Below, one piece after another: positions 45,876-57,713 of a stretch of DNA of 64,000 bases. The notes under the pieces are model-generated. The model did not search any database, was not told the origin of the DNA, and saw nothing but the letters and a program-made list of their open reading frames with translations. The stretch comes from Jackrogersella multiformis (lineage: Eukaryota > Ascomycota > Sordariomycetes > Xylariales > Hypoxylaceae): positions 1,054,001 through 1,118,000 of the forward strand of contig CADCXD010000011.1 in the NCBI GenBank assembly GCA_902806575.1. Reading direction: 5' to 3'. Numbering within the stretch: position 1 is the stretch's first letter; the number at the start of each line of letters is the position of its first letter. Made by a program: the position numbers and the translations under genes.

Positions 45876-46998
45876 GCTTACACACCTACCTACATGTACC
45901 TACCTAGGTACCTAGGTAGATAGTTGAGATCTCTAACGACTAGAAGGTTACCTAAAATGATCTAGTGTGCGCGATGGATGCAAGTACATACCTAATGTAT
46001 ATAGAGTACCTAGCTGCATAGGTACAATGTATATACATGCCTAGGTACCTACTTTCATCATTTTACCTAGGTATATTACCTAGGCACCTAGGCAATGTAG
46101 GTATGTGATGGAGCTAAGGGATCGATTGACTTGTTGCGAGCATACCGATAACAAACATGCAACTGTTTACCTAAAGAAGTAAAGATGATTTAACTAGGTA
46201 CTTAATTGTTTCCAAATTAGGTACTTAAAGATGCTAAAATATTAATTGATGATTATATGATTAACCTAAACCTATAAGGAGTTAAAAATAACTTAAATAC
46301 ACTATATCACTTTATTCTTTATGATATATCATTTATACATGTGACATTTTACAGCGGGGCAGGCTCAAGGTTAGGACGACCCCGCCATCATATAGGTACC
46401 TAGGTACCTAGGTGTGTGTACCTATGTACCTATTTAAAAGAGTCAGTGGCTGGTGAAGTACGTAATCTGTACCTAGGTACCTAGCTTTTTAATGCATAAT
46501 TCCCCCCTAGGCTGTGGCGCTGGAATGCTCTGCCACAAAAGGGGGGGGGGTTATTTGCCGCTACCCGGGGCTGATGTACACCACCTAGCGTAGGTAGAAG
46601 GTTTCGTAGGCTGACATTCGTCATAACTTTTATTTTTTCCCTTTACCATAAACTTTCTTACCACTTTCTTACCGTCGCCGTCTAATTCCATCCTATCGTT
46701 GGGCATAATACCCAGTACCCATTCCCAGTTCCCAGTACCCGATACCCAATAGAAATAATATACCCAATTCTTTTCACGTTTGTCGCGCTTTAAATATCCT
46801 TCCCATCATTGATTTTATTATCTCGAGAAGGTCAATAGTGAATCCCGCGTTCCCAACTATCGTCGATAAAATCACCCCAAGCCCAAGTCCAAACCCAAGC
46901 GTGACAAACAAAACAAACAAGACAAGACAAACAAGACAAACAAACTCCGACCTTCATATTTGCGCGACTACCTACTCAGGTAGGTATCAAGTGGAAGC
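45876..46998. other. Intergenic region rich in palindromes
   Basis: Palindromic units are at 45885-45923, 46004-46110 and 46393-46490. A poly-G run is near 46540-46550 and an imperfect CCCAGTACCC direct repeat at 46709-46747. The region just upstream of the DnaJ start is rich in ACAAACAAGACAA units. No gene is supported; the frame at 46838-47038 overlaps the DnaJ leader. Confidence 0.5.
45885..46110. repeat. TACCTAGGTA-type palindrome cluster
   Basis: The cluster starts ten bases after the UDP-rhamnose gene stop codon with ACCTACCTACATGTACCTAC and CTAGGTACCTAGGTAG. It resumes at 46050-46110 with GCCTAGGTACCTAC and TACCTAGGCACCTAGG. Confidence 0.75.
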
Positions 46999-48730
46999 AT
47001 GGTGGTTGACACTTCATACTACGACGCCCTCGGCGTGAAGCCAACGGCAACCGAGCTAGAGATCAAGAAAGCATATCGCAAGCTCGCTATCGTTCATCAC
47101 CCAGGTTTGCGCCCCTAACACTTTTAACATTTTGTGATCAACTAGGATTTTAACTGACAAACAACGTCTAGACAAGAACCCTAACGACCCGACTGCCCAT
47201 GAGAAGTTTCAGACCATCGGTGAGGCCTACCAGGTGCTATCTGACACGGATCTAAGAAAAGCTTACGACAAGTATGGCAAGGATAGTGCTAAGCCTACCG
47301 AAGGCTTTGTCGACCCTGCAGAGTTCTTTAGTAGCATATTTGGCGGTGATGCCTTTGTCGACTGGATTGGTGAGATTAGTCTCATGAAGGACCTCACCAC
47401 CACTATGGACATTACCATGACTGGGGACGGAGAAGGTGAAGGTGAAGGCGAAGGAGAGGGTGATGAGTCCGAATTCCCTGGAACCGAAGAAGCTACGAAA
47501 GAGAGTTCGAAGCCAGCTTCTACCAGTAATGCGCCTCCCACTATCGTTGTTGAAGACGAACCCGAGAAACCCACCGCCGAGGGCAAGACCGCATCAGTAC
47601 ATCGCGATACTTCCTCCTCGGAGAATCCACACCTGCCCCCGCGCGGCACTTCACCATCTTCCAGCACTCCCGCTGTTTCAACACCCATTTTTGGTACCTC
47701 CACCCCCTCGAGACACGCCATACCCATCCGGCCTGCGCTCATGGATCGACCATCAGACGAGGCGCATTTGATGGATCAGACAGAGGAAGAGAAGGAACTG
47801 CGTAGAAAGGAGAAGAAGAAGAGTGGCTTAACCAAGGAACAACGAGAACAGCTGGCCGCCTACGAGAAAGAGCGTGCCAGAATCCGCCAAGAGCGTGTCG
47901 ACACCCTTGCTCGAAAGCTCATCGATCGTATATCGGTATGGACCGAAACGGACAAGGGCCTTGATGTTACCAAGGCATTTCAGGAGAAGACTCGCCTTGA
48001 AGTTGAAAATCTGAAGATGGAAAGTTTCGGCCTCGACATCATGCACGCCATCGGTGCAGTCTATCTATCAAAAGCTACCGCCCTCCTCAAGTCGCAGAAG
48101 TTCCTCGGCATCGGTGGCTTCTTCAGTCGCATGAAGGATAAGGGGACTCTTGTTAAGGAGACTTGGAACACTATCTCGTCGGCCATCGACGCTCAGCAGA
48201 CTATGGAGGAAATGGCACGTATGGAGCAGGCTGGCGGCGAGGACTGGACTGACGAGAAGAAGAGCGAGTACGAACGCAGGGTCACTGGCAAGATCCTCAC
48301 CGCCGCTTGGCGGGGCAGCAAGTTCGAGATCCAGAGCGTTCTGCGCGAGGTCTGTGATAGTGTGCTGCATGACAAGAAAATACCCCTGACCAAGCGCTTG
48401 GAGCGTGCGGATGCCTTGGTACTTATTGCCGACATCTTCCAGAAGGTATGCGCTAGTTCCCGTCTTTCACGAGTTTTGAAATATACATCCACCTTAAATT
48501 GCTCTACGATGAACTATTTACTAATAGCATAGCAGGCTCAGAGAACACCCGAGGAAGAAGGCGATTACATGGCGTTCGAGCAACTGGTGGCTGAGGCGGC
48601 CATTAAGAAGGAGAAGGACTCCAAGAAAAAAGGCAAGGAGAAGGAGAAGGAGAAGGACGTTAGTAAGAGAGGTGCTGGCACGGCAGAGGCAAGCGATAGC
48701 CCTACCGATGCGCATAAGGAAAAGCCATAA
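46999..48730 (+). CDS. DnaJ (Hsp40) co-chaperone with DnaJ-X domain
   Basis: Three exons, 46999-47104, 47172-48445 and 48536-48730 (524 aa). The J domain occupies residues 1-72, with the Hsp70-stimulating HPD at 34-36; intron 1 interrupts the Asp codon. There is no Gly/Phe or zinc region, so it is a class III J protein. A low-complexity middle contains a (GE)n repeat encoded by a GGTGAA-type hexanucleotide repeat (about 47427-47463) and Ser/Pro-rich sequence. From about 240 to 450 is the helical DnaJ-X region (TLARKLIDRISVWTETDKG, FGLDIMHAIGAVYLSKA, FLGIGGFFSRMK). The tail is Lys/Glu-rich. Yeast relatives are Caj1/Djp1, where Djp1 aids peroxisomal import. Cytosolic or membrane-associated action is inferred. 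Confidence 0.92.
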
Positions 48731-49906
48731 TGTGCGCCGTCATGTCGAGGCATAACGGCCACCGAAGGGTTTTCAGAAGTGAGCGAAGGTTATTCGGAAG
48801 ATTCATTGATCATCGCCGAAATTGAAGCAAGGGCTCGATTTTAGTGTGCGTTAGCCACAACTAGCCAGGCGTGTTGGCGTTGAACAGGAGAAAAACAATC
48901 AACAAGGCGGAATGGGAGATTTAAGTTGCCGGTGGATCGAACATTCACGGAGGACGACAGATCATACGAGGCTGTCACGTACCGGTTTATAGATTGGTCT
49001 GCGAGGCAACTTTAGCAAGTAAGAGACGGAAGTGCTCTCCTAATTACGAATGTCCACATCTCTCTACTCTAGGTAGAGATATAATTCACTCTGGTAAATA
49101 CCAGATACCTTCCCTCTTTAGTGATTTGTGGGATCGCGTAGTTTCTTTTCTTCACGCTATACCCAGAAGAAAGCCTCGAAGATTGGGTACCTAGGTAGGT
49201 AGATGTTATGAGGTCTACACCACTTAACTACCTAATGTATAGCGGGATATTTTTTATTTCCAAGTACCTAGTACAATATTACTATTAGACATGTCGTCAA
49301 GTTTACGGTTATAGTCACAACAAAACACTACGTTGGTAGACTCCGTTGAAAATGTGTTATTCTGTTGAAGCATTAATTGCTACGTGGTAGAGTCTCATGC
49401 TGGACTGTCATCAATTCGCCGACCTCTTTCGTTCGAGTACTTTGGTGGGTAGTCTCCTCTAATTGTATACGCCCTCGAGGGTAATACTTCCGTATAGTCG
49501 ACATGTGTATATCGCCCAGTGTGGCTCCTGATAGAACTCGCGTTCACCTTCTTTAGGCGTCTGACCCCTTTCTATGTTGGGCGTGTGTGTACTCTTCGGC
49601 TTCCTGATTCATTGTGTTTGGGGTATCATTGCGAGACTCGAATAGGAAAATTGGGTTTCGTGAAGTGGTGTGGAGATTGGTCTACCGACCCAGCGCCTGT
49701 GTCCGGTGCTGTCTGTGGTAATTTTGGGGGTATCCATTGTTGGTACAGTTGAAACAAAGAAAATGGTGTTCTCGAATCCAATGAAGAATGTAGCTGCGAG
49801 CCGCCGCAGTTGGTGTGTTTATATGCTGTAACGAATCGTGTCCAAGATAGAAGGAAAAAAAAATGTCGTGAGTATTTTAGCTGTAGGATCTCCGCAACTT
49901 CCGACT
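48731..49906. other. Convergent intergenic region
   Basis: It lies between the 3' ends of the DnaJ and 824-aa genes. The frames at 48994-49194, 49519-49752 and 49810-50133 show no domain. A short TACCTAGGTAGGTAG unit is near 49187-49202. Confidence 0.5.
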
Positions 49907-52381
49907 CTAGCCTCCATCAACAGCGAGTTCTATGCCGCTATCCCTATCCTGCCGCTCGAAGCTCCAGCCTGCTAACCTCGGAGCGCCGTCCAACAATTTC
50001 TCGTCGAGTATCTCCTCTAGGAAAATACTCGTATCGTCGGCAGAACCGTCTACCGAACCGTCTACGGTCAGGGGTCGTTCGTCATCCTCGTCTGGTGGGT
50101 CCAGCACCCTTCCACCTATGTTTACTTCGCTAGCCCTGACGCGATACTCGAGAGCCTTTTTCCCTTCGTTGATGAGCTCCTCGGTCCAGCTAAGACACCT
50201 CTTGATGCTCTGGTTGATCTTCTGCGAATCAGTGAGCAATTGCTGATGCTTAGACAAGTCGAGTTGCAATCGTTCCTCGTCTCGTCTTCTATATTTTGCG
50301 TCTCGTTCTGCGACTATACTCGGACTGAGAGAACCAGATGCCGAATCGCTATCGAAAGATGAATCTTCTTCCCTATCCTCCCCTCCTCCTTTCACCTCCT
50401 CCTTCTCTTTCTCTGCTTCAGACTGCTCACTAAGATCGGAAAGGTCCATTATTCCTATTCCATGCTCTGCAAAAGCTTCTGATGATACTCGGCTAGACAT
50501 AGCGCTAGATGGTAAAGAAAGTCGGCCGGAACGCGATAAGCGTCGGAACCTACGTAACTCCGCAGTTTGCTTTCGCAGTTGACGCTCCAGTGTCCGATTG
50601 ATGGCCTCGAGGGAGGCATTTGTGATCTGCAAGTCCTGAACTTTGCGCTCGCGTCTTGCATTTGCGACCAATTCATTAATTGGTTCCGCGGAATGAACCG
50701 ATTTGGTGGGGCTTTGCAGACCCGATAGAGCCTCTTCTGGGGATGCCGGTCCTTCAGCTTCTTCAAACTCCTCGGCTGCTTGTATTATCGAAGCTAGAGT
50801 CAAAGGAGCGGGTGTGGAAGGGACAGTTACGGGGGGAGAAGCATCTGGCGATACTTGGGCGCTTATTAGCTTCTGAGTGCTAGAATACTGCTCTCCCTTC
50901 ACTAAACTTCCCGTGCGAGAATGACCACCAGGTCGCGAGTTACCCGTGCTAGATCGGCGGAGTCCAGGAGAAGGCCCCAAGGATTGTGAGGTAGATAGGA
51001 CTTGCGGACGGCCTTGTCCTAGTACATTATTGGCCTTGGAGGATGGCTGTGGGACTTGAGATAGTGGCTTCACCGGAGAAATGGGTCTCTGCGTGGGAGG
51101 GTGACCGCTAGTTGGGGGGTTCGTTGCCGGGCGAATGGTAGCTACTTTGGGAGCGATCGATGCTGCGGAACCCGAGCTACGGGAAAGGGATACTGGAGGC
51201 GTCGGACTGTGTCGCAACTCTGGAGTTCCATTGGCATACATAAACTTGCTAGAAAGATTATCCTGCGAGGAGCCTAGGGCGGGTGTGAAGGGATTTGGCG
51301 AGGTAGGCTTGTTCTCTACATTACCCTTTCCATTTGCATAGAAAAAGGTCGGGCTTTTGACCTGGGCGGTCTTAGAGGAAGAGGCCGGGCGAGAAGGCTT
51401 CACGTCGCTTGCGTGGAAGAACTTGGAGTCCATAGCATGAGAGGCATCTTGCCTTCTATGCCCGCTCACATCCGGAGAGATGGAGCCAAAGGAAACGGCT
51501 GACCTTCTCATGATTTCTCCGTCAAGTCTCGGACTCGGTAGACCGAAACTGGACCTGGGCTCCCAGGGTTCTGACCGTTCGGGGTTTGGCGTACCATTCG
51601 GCGTACTGTTGGCACTGTCGACACGATTCTGTCTCGAGCCAGAGCGAGGTGTGATATTGCTGTTTAGATGCGAAGCAAATGAGGAGGGCTCCTCGAAGTA
51701 CGATGTGCGATTAGATGGAGTCTCTCGGCTAGAGGTGACTATAGTGGATTGCTGCTGACGTCGGTTCGTAGGCGTTACAGTTGCCAGGGTGGGCGGCTGC
51801 TGTGTTGTCTTGGAGGCGATCTTAGGAGTCAGGGGGGTCCTATTCATGACCCTTGCTGCTGCTGCACTAAGTGATGGCATTTGCGGTTTGTTCGTGTTCG
51901 CATTTACATGTGTTACGTGTGGAGGTGGAGGTGAAGGTGAAGATGTGTCGAAGGGCATGTTTCTTGTTCCTAACTCCTTCAACAACGACCCGTTAACAGG
52001 TCCAGCATTTTGGTGTCGTCTCCTGAGTGGTGCTCTCGAGGAAGATGAAGCAGTTGCTGTTATGATGGTCTTGGCGACGATTGGGGTTTTGGTAGCGGTG
52101 TCAGTGGTATTGGTAGTAGTTGTAGTAGTAGTAGATATTATTGTCGGTCTTGTCCTCGCCCCTGTTCGGGTTCTCGTACTTGAGCCTGTGCCTGTACTCG
52201 TGCCCTTACCTGAACCCGATGCGGTACCTGTCGCTTTGGTTCCAATTGAGACCAGAGATGCAGAAGAAGGCGGTCGCTTCAATCTCGGATTGGTTGCTGA
52301 CTGGCGGTATGAAGTCGAATCGCGTGTGGCGGAGGATGTTTGTGGGTTGGATGTGTGAAGGATGAAAGTCGCGTTGTGCAT
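49907..52381 (-). CDS. Large disordered protein with C-terminal coiled coils and FFxAxG-type repeats
   Basis: Single open frame on the minus strand, 824 aa, not assigned to a known family. Residues 1-560 are Ser/Thr/Pro/Asn-rich and disordered, with a Gly-Thr-Ser repeat near 50-80. Three short similar motifs, KFFHASD, TFFYANG and KFMYANG, occur near residues 320, 345 and 378, each in a charged context, and look like short linear binding motifs. Residues 560-615 (ELVANARRERKVQDLQITNA...) and 690-747 form predicted coiled coils, separated by an acidic Glu/Asp/Ser stretch. The C terminus has FLEEILDEKLLDGAPRLAGW. The composition suits a cytoskeletal or polarity scaffold, but that is only a guess. 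It is convergent with DnaJ and divergent from the b5-domain gene. Confidence 0.85.
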   Translation of the reverse strand: MHNATFILHTSNPQTSSATRDSTSYRQSATNPRLKRPPSSASLVSIGTKATGTASGSGKGTSTGTGSSTRTRTGARTRPTIISTTTTTTTNTTDTATKTPIVAKTIITATASSSSRAPLRRRHQNAGPVNGSLLKELGTRNMPFDTSSPSPPPPHVTHVNANTNKPQMPSLSAAAARVMNRTPLTPKIASKTTQQPPTLATVTPTNRRQQQSTIVTSSRETPSNRTSYFEEPSSFASHLNSNITPRSGSRQNRVDSANSTPNGTPNPERSEPWEPRSSFGLPSPRLDGEIMRRSAVSFGSISPDVSGHRRQDASHAMDSKFFHASDVKPSRPASSSKTAQVKSPTFFYANGKGNVENKPTSPNPFTPALGSSQDNLSSKFMYANGTPELRHSPTPPVSLSRSSGSAASIAPKVATIRPATNPPTSGHPPTQRPISPVKPLSQVPQPSSKANNVLGQGRPQVLSTSQSLGPSPGLRRSSTGNSRPGGHSRTGSLVKGEQYSSTQKLISAQVSPDASPPVTVPSTPAPLTLASIIQAAEEFEEAEGPASPEEALSGLQSPTKSVHSAEPINELVANARRERKVQDLQITNASLEAINRTLERQLRKQTAELRRFRRLSRSGRLSLPSSAMSSRVSSEAFAEHGIGIMDLSDLSEQSEAEKEKEEVKGGGEDREEDSSFDSDSASGSLSPSIVAERDAKYRRRDEERLQLDLSKHQQLLTDSQKINQSIKRCLSWTEELINEGKKALEYRVRASEVNIGGRVLDPPDEDDERPLTVDGSVDGSADDTSIFLEEILDEKLLDGAPRLAGWSFERQDRDSGIELAVDGG

Positions 52382-53597
52382 GGTTAAAAGAGAGATAATT
52401 AATCCCTATAGGTAGTATTAGGTATTACGAACCCCCATGTTTGGTGTGCATATACCTCTAGGTACCGGTAGGTATCATGGGCTGAACGACGAGGTCCCCA
52501 CTTCCAAGGTTGCAACAAGCCTATCTAAACGAACAGCTGCGACTGAACTAGTTTAAACTTTTTAGTTTTGCAATGTAGGTTGGTCGCATGCTACCGACGG
52601 ATACAGCGATACCGCTACTTCGATGTACGTACCCGCACGATAGATGATAAAACGTCACCAGGTAAGTGTTGGTAATAGGTATCAGGTATGTGAAGGTTAA
52701 GGGTGAAGGGGCGAGGAATAGACGATAGATAGGATGGGAATAGACAGAGAAAAACAGAACCAAAACAAAAAAAAAACCAAATGAGAAACAATATTTCTCT
52801 GAAATTTAACATGATTAAACAGAATGCCTGAGAAAAGAAGATGACGTCCCGAAACATACGTTTAAATACATATCGTTCCTCACATTCAACACGTTTGGAT
52901 CTAATACAGTTCATCCCCTCTCACGATACTGTCTATTCATGCACCACCTAGCATACCGGTAGCCTGTACCTAGGTAGGTACACGTGTAGGTACACTAGGT
53001 TTCGCTGTAAAACGCCTACCGTTCCCCCGCAATTGGTGGTTTAATAGGGTACCCATAAAAGGGATGGACGCCCTCCAGGTTAGCATATGACAGGTACCTA
53101 GGTACTCAATTTACAATTTAACACCAACAGCGCTCAACCTTGCAGCTTCAGTGGATCACGTAAAGACAGGATCAGGGCTTCAGGGCCATTGGATTGAAAT
53201 CATACTCCGACTACGAAGTATCCAATTGCAGCACCAACATTATTTCCCCCCTCTCCATCTATCATGATCTGTCGGCTAAGGCCACGGTAGGGACCATCTG
53301 CACGACATTAGGACTTGGACTTGGACTTGAACTTTCAATGGCTAGGAATTAGATTCTAAAGTCCTAGTGGAAAATAAAGAAAGTTCGGAGAGCACCCGAG
53401 AATCTAAAGAAAAACCTAATCAGGTACCTAGGTATGTACCTAACCTGCCAGGTACCTAGGTAGTATCAAGGCAGAAACTCTAAAGAAACATCGCGCTACC
53501 TGTGACCACGAAACCCTCTTCATCGGCAGCTGCTACTGCTACATAGGAAGAAGGAAGGCAGGCGTACCCGTCACCAACATCCAATATTACCGCGGGG
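52382..53597. promoter_or_regulatory. Divergent promoter region
   Basis: This 1.2-kb spacer lies between the 824-aa gene and the cytochrome-b5-domain gene. It contains palindromic units near 52965-52983, 53093-53108 and 53424-53464. No gene is supported, although minus-strand frames over 52548-52914 are hydrophobic by AT bias. Confidence 0.45.
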
Positions 53598-54752
53598 ATG
53601 GCGCTCGTAGGCTTATCCTTGATTCTGGCTTCCGTAGTCTACGCCGCTATCTGGAAGCCGTCCGTGATACAAACTTTCTTAGCATTATGGCGCGGCGACC
53701 CTCGAATACAACAACCACCCACCACACGTCGTCCTGCACCAGCACCAGCAGGAACGAGGACAGCGGGAACGAGGACGGCAGGAACAGATGAAGATCCATC
53801 GCGATCGCGATCAACGTCGGTGCCCACATTCCAAATAACAGCTGACCAAGCCGAAATGCCGCCTCCGTCTCTTCCGCCTAAGCTCGTGACGCAACGACCC
53901 AATGGAGCAGCAACGAGCACATCGGTATCACAAGCTGACTCCTCGCCCTCGCCCTCGCCCTCGCCCTCGCCACAGACAACACCTAGAGCAGGGCCTTCGA
54001 TACAGCTAGACGGAGCCAGCATACCCTCGTTCTCTCTCTCGCCCTCCCCTCCCGCCTCAGCAGCTGCCGTCGCGCGCATCGCCGAAGCCGAGACTACACC
54101 CGCCGCCCTACCTACGTTCTCCGCGCCATCTCCCCCTCCTCAGCCATCAGCGCCAGCTTTTGGAGCATCTACGTTGACAACCATGCGACCGCCGCCCCGA
54201 CCTCCCAAGCTGAACAACAACATCAACGACAACAGCAGCAGCTCGCTCCTCGGCGCCCCCCCGCGAGGCCCGGCCCCGAACCGCCAACAGCACCAGTACG
54301 ACCGGCAGCCGGGCACGTCGACCCTCGCGCCGCCGCCCTCGCACTCGAGCAAGCCGGCGAAGCCGTCGCGCAAGGTGACGCTGGAGCCGGGCCGCAGCCC
54401 CCTGGACTGGGCGCGCCTAGCCAACCACCCGTCCTCGGACCTGCGGGGCCTGGGCGCCGGCGCGCCGTACCTGCGCGTGACGCCGAGCATGCTCAAGCGC
54501 CAGACGGGGCGGAAGGGCAAGGACGCGTGGACCGCCCTCGGCGGCCGCGTGTACAACATCACCCCGTACATACCCTTCCACCCGGGCGGGGAGCCCGAGC
54601 TGCTGCGCGTCGCCGGCCGCGACGGGTCCAAGCTGTTCGGCGAGATCCATCCCTGGGTTAATTACGAGACCATGCTCTCCAGTTGCCTGATCGGCCTGCT
54701 GGTCGAGGAGCACGAGGCTAAGAGCAGCGGGGAGATGGATGCTATGGATTAG
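53598..54752 (+). CDS. Membrane-anchored cytochrome b5-like heme-binding domain protein
   Basis: Intronless, 384 aa. An N-terminal hydrophobic segment (GLSLILASVVYAAIW) serves as a membrane anchor. About 240 residues of Pro/Ser/Thr/Ala-rich linker follow, partly built from tandem repeats (AGTRTAGTRTAG and a Ser-Pro run). The C-terminal cytochrome b5 domain runs from about 295: SMLKRQTGRKGKDAWTALGG, YNITPYIPFHPGGEPEL and GRDGSKLFGEIHPWVNYE. The axial heme ligands are His328 in HPGG and His351. The domain resembles the b5 part of yeast Irc21 and vertebrate cytochrome b5 reductase 4, which act in ER electron transfer; no reductase domain is fused here. GC content rises sharply over the second half. 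Confidence 0.9.
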   Translation: MALVGLSLILASVVYAAIWKPSVIQTFLALWRGDPRIQQPPTTRRPAPAPAGTRTAGTRTAGTDEDPSRSRSTSVPTFQITADQAEMPPPSLPPKLVTQRPNGAATSTSVSQADSSPSPSPSPSPQTTPRAGPSIQLDGASIPSFSLSPSPPASAAAVARIAEAETTPAALPTFSAPSPPPQPSAPAFGASTLTTMRPPPRPPKLNNNINDNSSSSLLGAPPRGPAPNRQQHQYDRQPGTSTLAPPPSHSSKPAKPSRKVTLEPGRSPLDWARLANHPSSDLRGLGAGAPYLRVTPSMLKRQTGRKGKDAWTALGGRVYNITPYIPFHPGGEPELLRVAGRDGSKLFGEIHPWVNYETMLSSCLIGLLVEEHEAKSSGEMDAMD

Positions 54753-55054
54753 ATAGCTTCGCGCGTCGGGCTTGGCGCTCCCTATAGTATGTGTATACCA
54801 CTTACCACTGGGCTTCGGTGGGTTTTTAATAATCACAGCATGCTGGCTGGGCATATAGATAAAGCATAACATAGCATAGGGTCGGTTGGGTAATCATTAG
54901 AACGGCAGGCAGTTCGGCAAAGTTCAGGTGGCTTCGTTATTTTCGCAGCTTACTACCAGTGTAAAGCTAGGGGCTAGGTATATGAAGAAGATACCCCATA
55001 GAATCTATATCATTCAGCAACGGAGAACCGGCCCCTATTGGGCTAAGAAATCCT
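54753..55054. other. Convergent spacer, no gene
   Basis: A 302-bp spacer between the b5-domain gene and NBS1 on opposite strands. Nothing is seen beyond short AT-rich stretches that may hold both polyadenylation sites. Confidence 0.5.
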
Positions 55055-57713
55055 TCATCTCTTCCCAAACCTAAATCGTAGCCCGTCATCACTCTCATCG
55101 TCACTACCGCCAACGAATCCAATCCGAGTTCTCTTTGTTGGCTTCTCCTTCGCAGGAGGCGGAGCAGAACGCTTGGCTGTTCTTGACGGCTGTGTCTTCT
55201 GAGATACGCTCTGTGATGTCCGAGTTGACTGTGATCGTGACTGTGTGGTGGGTTGCGATGCCTTGCTCGTTCGTGTCCTTGGTGCAGGAGCCACGACAAC
55301 GTCCTCCTCCTCCATATTTTGGTCCTCGTCTTCACTACTGTCAACAGGGGGGAGAGGCTCAGCGGGCAGCTTCTGCCTCGGCTTTCCGGATTCCTTTGCA
55401 TGCCCATTGGCGCCCCGCCGATCTTCTTTCTCTCCCGTGCTCTGGCTCTGACTTTTCGACTGGCTTTTCTTCTTCCTCTTTCGTTGTTGGCTCTCGTCTT
55501 CAAGCCAGTAGTCATCGCCAATGCCGAAGCCTTTTGTCTTTACTTCTTCGAGCGCTACTATGATCCTCTGCGGTCGTCCTACAATCTCCCCCAACCGTAC
55601 GAATTTCTTGAAATTCTTCCGTCCGTTCCATGCAGGATCCCAGCGGCCATCAGCTATATCCTGCTCACGGGTGCGCGCGGCCGGTATCTGTCGCACTTCC
55701 ATCGGTTCCTCAATGTGTAGGCGGCGGATTTCCGCCAAGTCAAGGCCCTCTGGCGCCGTGGCAAGCTCTTCCCTCTCAGCCTTTGCCCGAGCTTCGGCTT
55801 CCTCACGGTGCTTTCGTGCCAAGTCGAGAATATCAATCTCCTTCTTGACTTTCGGAGACTTTGTCTTGAGTTGCCGAGATTCTATCGCAGACATTACGGG
55901 TGTCGTCTGTCGAGGAATGGGGTCCTCGCCAGCAGCAATGCGGCGGCGCTTAGCTTGCGCAGCCGTAGGTGCAAAATCCTCCATCATATCCTGGGATTCA
56001 GATGGTACAGGGGCCCTGCGTTTTCGCAGCGTCTGGTGGATGATAGGAATATTATCCTCTGGCTCTTCTGGTGCAACATCCTGAGACACAAAAAGGCCCT
56101 CCTGTGATAACTCCGCGTTTGTTGTTGAAAATGCCGGAGCTGCCGGAGCTGCCGGAATATCATTTGGTAAATCATCGTCTTCGAGATCTACATCGAAATC
56201 TTTGAAGCGACTTTTGACGGGACCTCTTGCTCGTCTTCGTGGCGGTGGTCTTTGCGGCTGGGCTGGAGGTTCATTTCCATCTATCTCCATGGCTTCTTGC
56301 GCCGTCAGCGGCTGCGGCTCAACATGTGGTGCACGCGGCGCTACTTCAGCCTGGAGAGGCCGTCGTAAACCGCTGGCATCGTTATTGAGGATAGCGTCGA
56401 GGAACTCCTTTTGCTCAATGAGTCGTTGGTCTAATCTCTGGGAGACCGATCTGTAAAAGTTGGTGAAGCAGTCTTTAGGAGGATCGGGAATCCATCTGAC
56501 CACGACAACGCCTTTGCCTTCGCTCCCATCTTGGAACTCTCCTAAGCCCTTCTCCCCTGCGACTTCTTTAACGTATCTGATGAAATCATCGATATTTGTC
56601 TTCCCCTCTATGGCTTCATTTAGAAGCGCCTTGCCTCCGCCGTTAGTTATAGGCTCAAAAAGGCTTTCAAATTGTTTCCTGTTGTAGAATATGAAGGTAT
56701 AGCCGTGAAAAATCTCAGCGCGGTTAGGGTTGGGGACGAAAGCTTCGACTGGTCTTGGCACTGCTTCGTCCCCTGGCGGCGGTACGAATTGCACAGCATC
56801 TGGCCAATTTGCATCGAAGTTGGTCTCTAGTGCACATGTAGCCACACCATCATCGCCATCCTCAGGTGTCGCAGCAGTGATGATTGTACTGTAGAACTCG
56901 GGTGTAACAAGGAACCGGCCATTCACAAGGGCCTGTAATGCCTTCGGTACATTTCTTTTTCTTGATACCACATGCGTAGTTAACGGGTCGTAGTCGGCGA
57001 TGAACTTAATGTCGAGTTGCTCAAGGTCTTCCCGAAGTTTTGATAAAGGGTCGGCTTGGATTTCTTTGGCGGTAAAGGAGAAGCTCAAGACTACGGGAAA
57101 CCAAATGATGCTAAGATGGGGTGTTCAGGGTCAGTGGTCATATGAATGACTACATTTTAGTAGAGAAAACATACCGAAACTTAGAGATGAAAGAGCCCAT
57201 CTGGAGTACGTTCACATCCCGAGAAAGAATACGCTTCTCGCCTTTGACTTTTTCTTCATTTATCCATGTTCCCCCTTTAGAACCGAGGTCTTCAACAGTG
57301 ACTCGCGAGCGCTTCGAAACGATTTCCTGGTATATTTATTTTGGTAAGCGGCTAGGAATAGAATTGTTTATGTGCTTTGGGACGGCATACCCCATCTCCT
57401 TCAGTCACCTCGTCGATCTGTATAGTAACGTGTTTGCGCGATACTCTCTCGGCTCCCTCTCCTTTGATGGCAAGCTGCCCAGCTAACTTCGCGTTAGCTA
57501 TAGGTATCTTCGTTTAAATGAGGACGGTATGGAAGAGATGACATACGTTCAGCAACAGTTCGACCAAAGAGGTATCGCTTTCCCGGACGCAGCCAAAGCC
57601 GCTTACCTGAACAACGGTGATTTCGTTAGCATTCGGCATTCGAAGACAGTGTGTGGGTCAACGAGATGCATCTTACCGTCAAGAGCTTCACCTTCGTTCT
57701 CCAGAAGCCACAT
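55055..57713 (-). CDS. NBS1: Nibrin/Nbs1, subunit of the MRN DNA double-strand-break complex
   Basis: Five exons on the minus strand: 57677-57713, 57547-57606, 57391-57482, 57175-57326 and 55055-57110 (798 aa). The first exons build an FHA domain that starts MWLLENEGEALDGKRLWLRP and keeps Gly27-Arg28 and the phosphothreonine-binding SRKH at 47-50, then EDLGSKGGTWINEEKV. Tandem BRCT regions follow from about 115 (FIADYDPLTTHVVSRKR). The long C-terminal half is disordered, with basic Mre11-interaction-type sequence (NGRKNFKKFVRLGE) and an acidic tail ending DDESDDGLRFRFGKR, comparable to the FxF/Y ATM/Tel1-binding motif. With Mre11 and Rad50 it senses breaks in the nucleus and recruits the checkpoint kinase. 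All four introns have GTAAGT/GTATGT-like donors, and each join restores family sequence. Confidence 0.94.
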
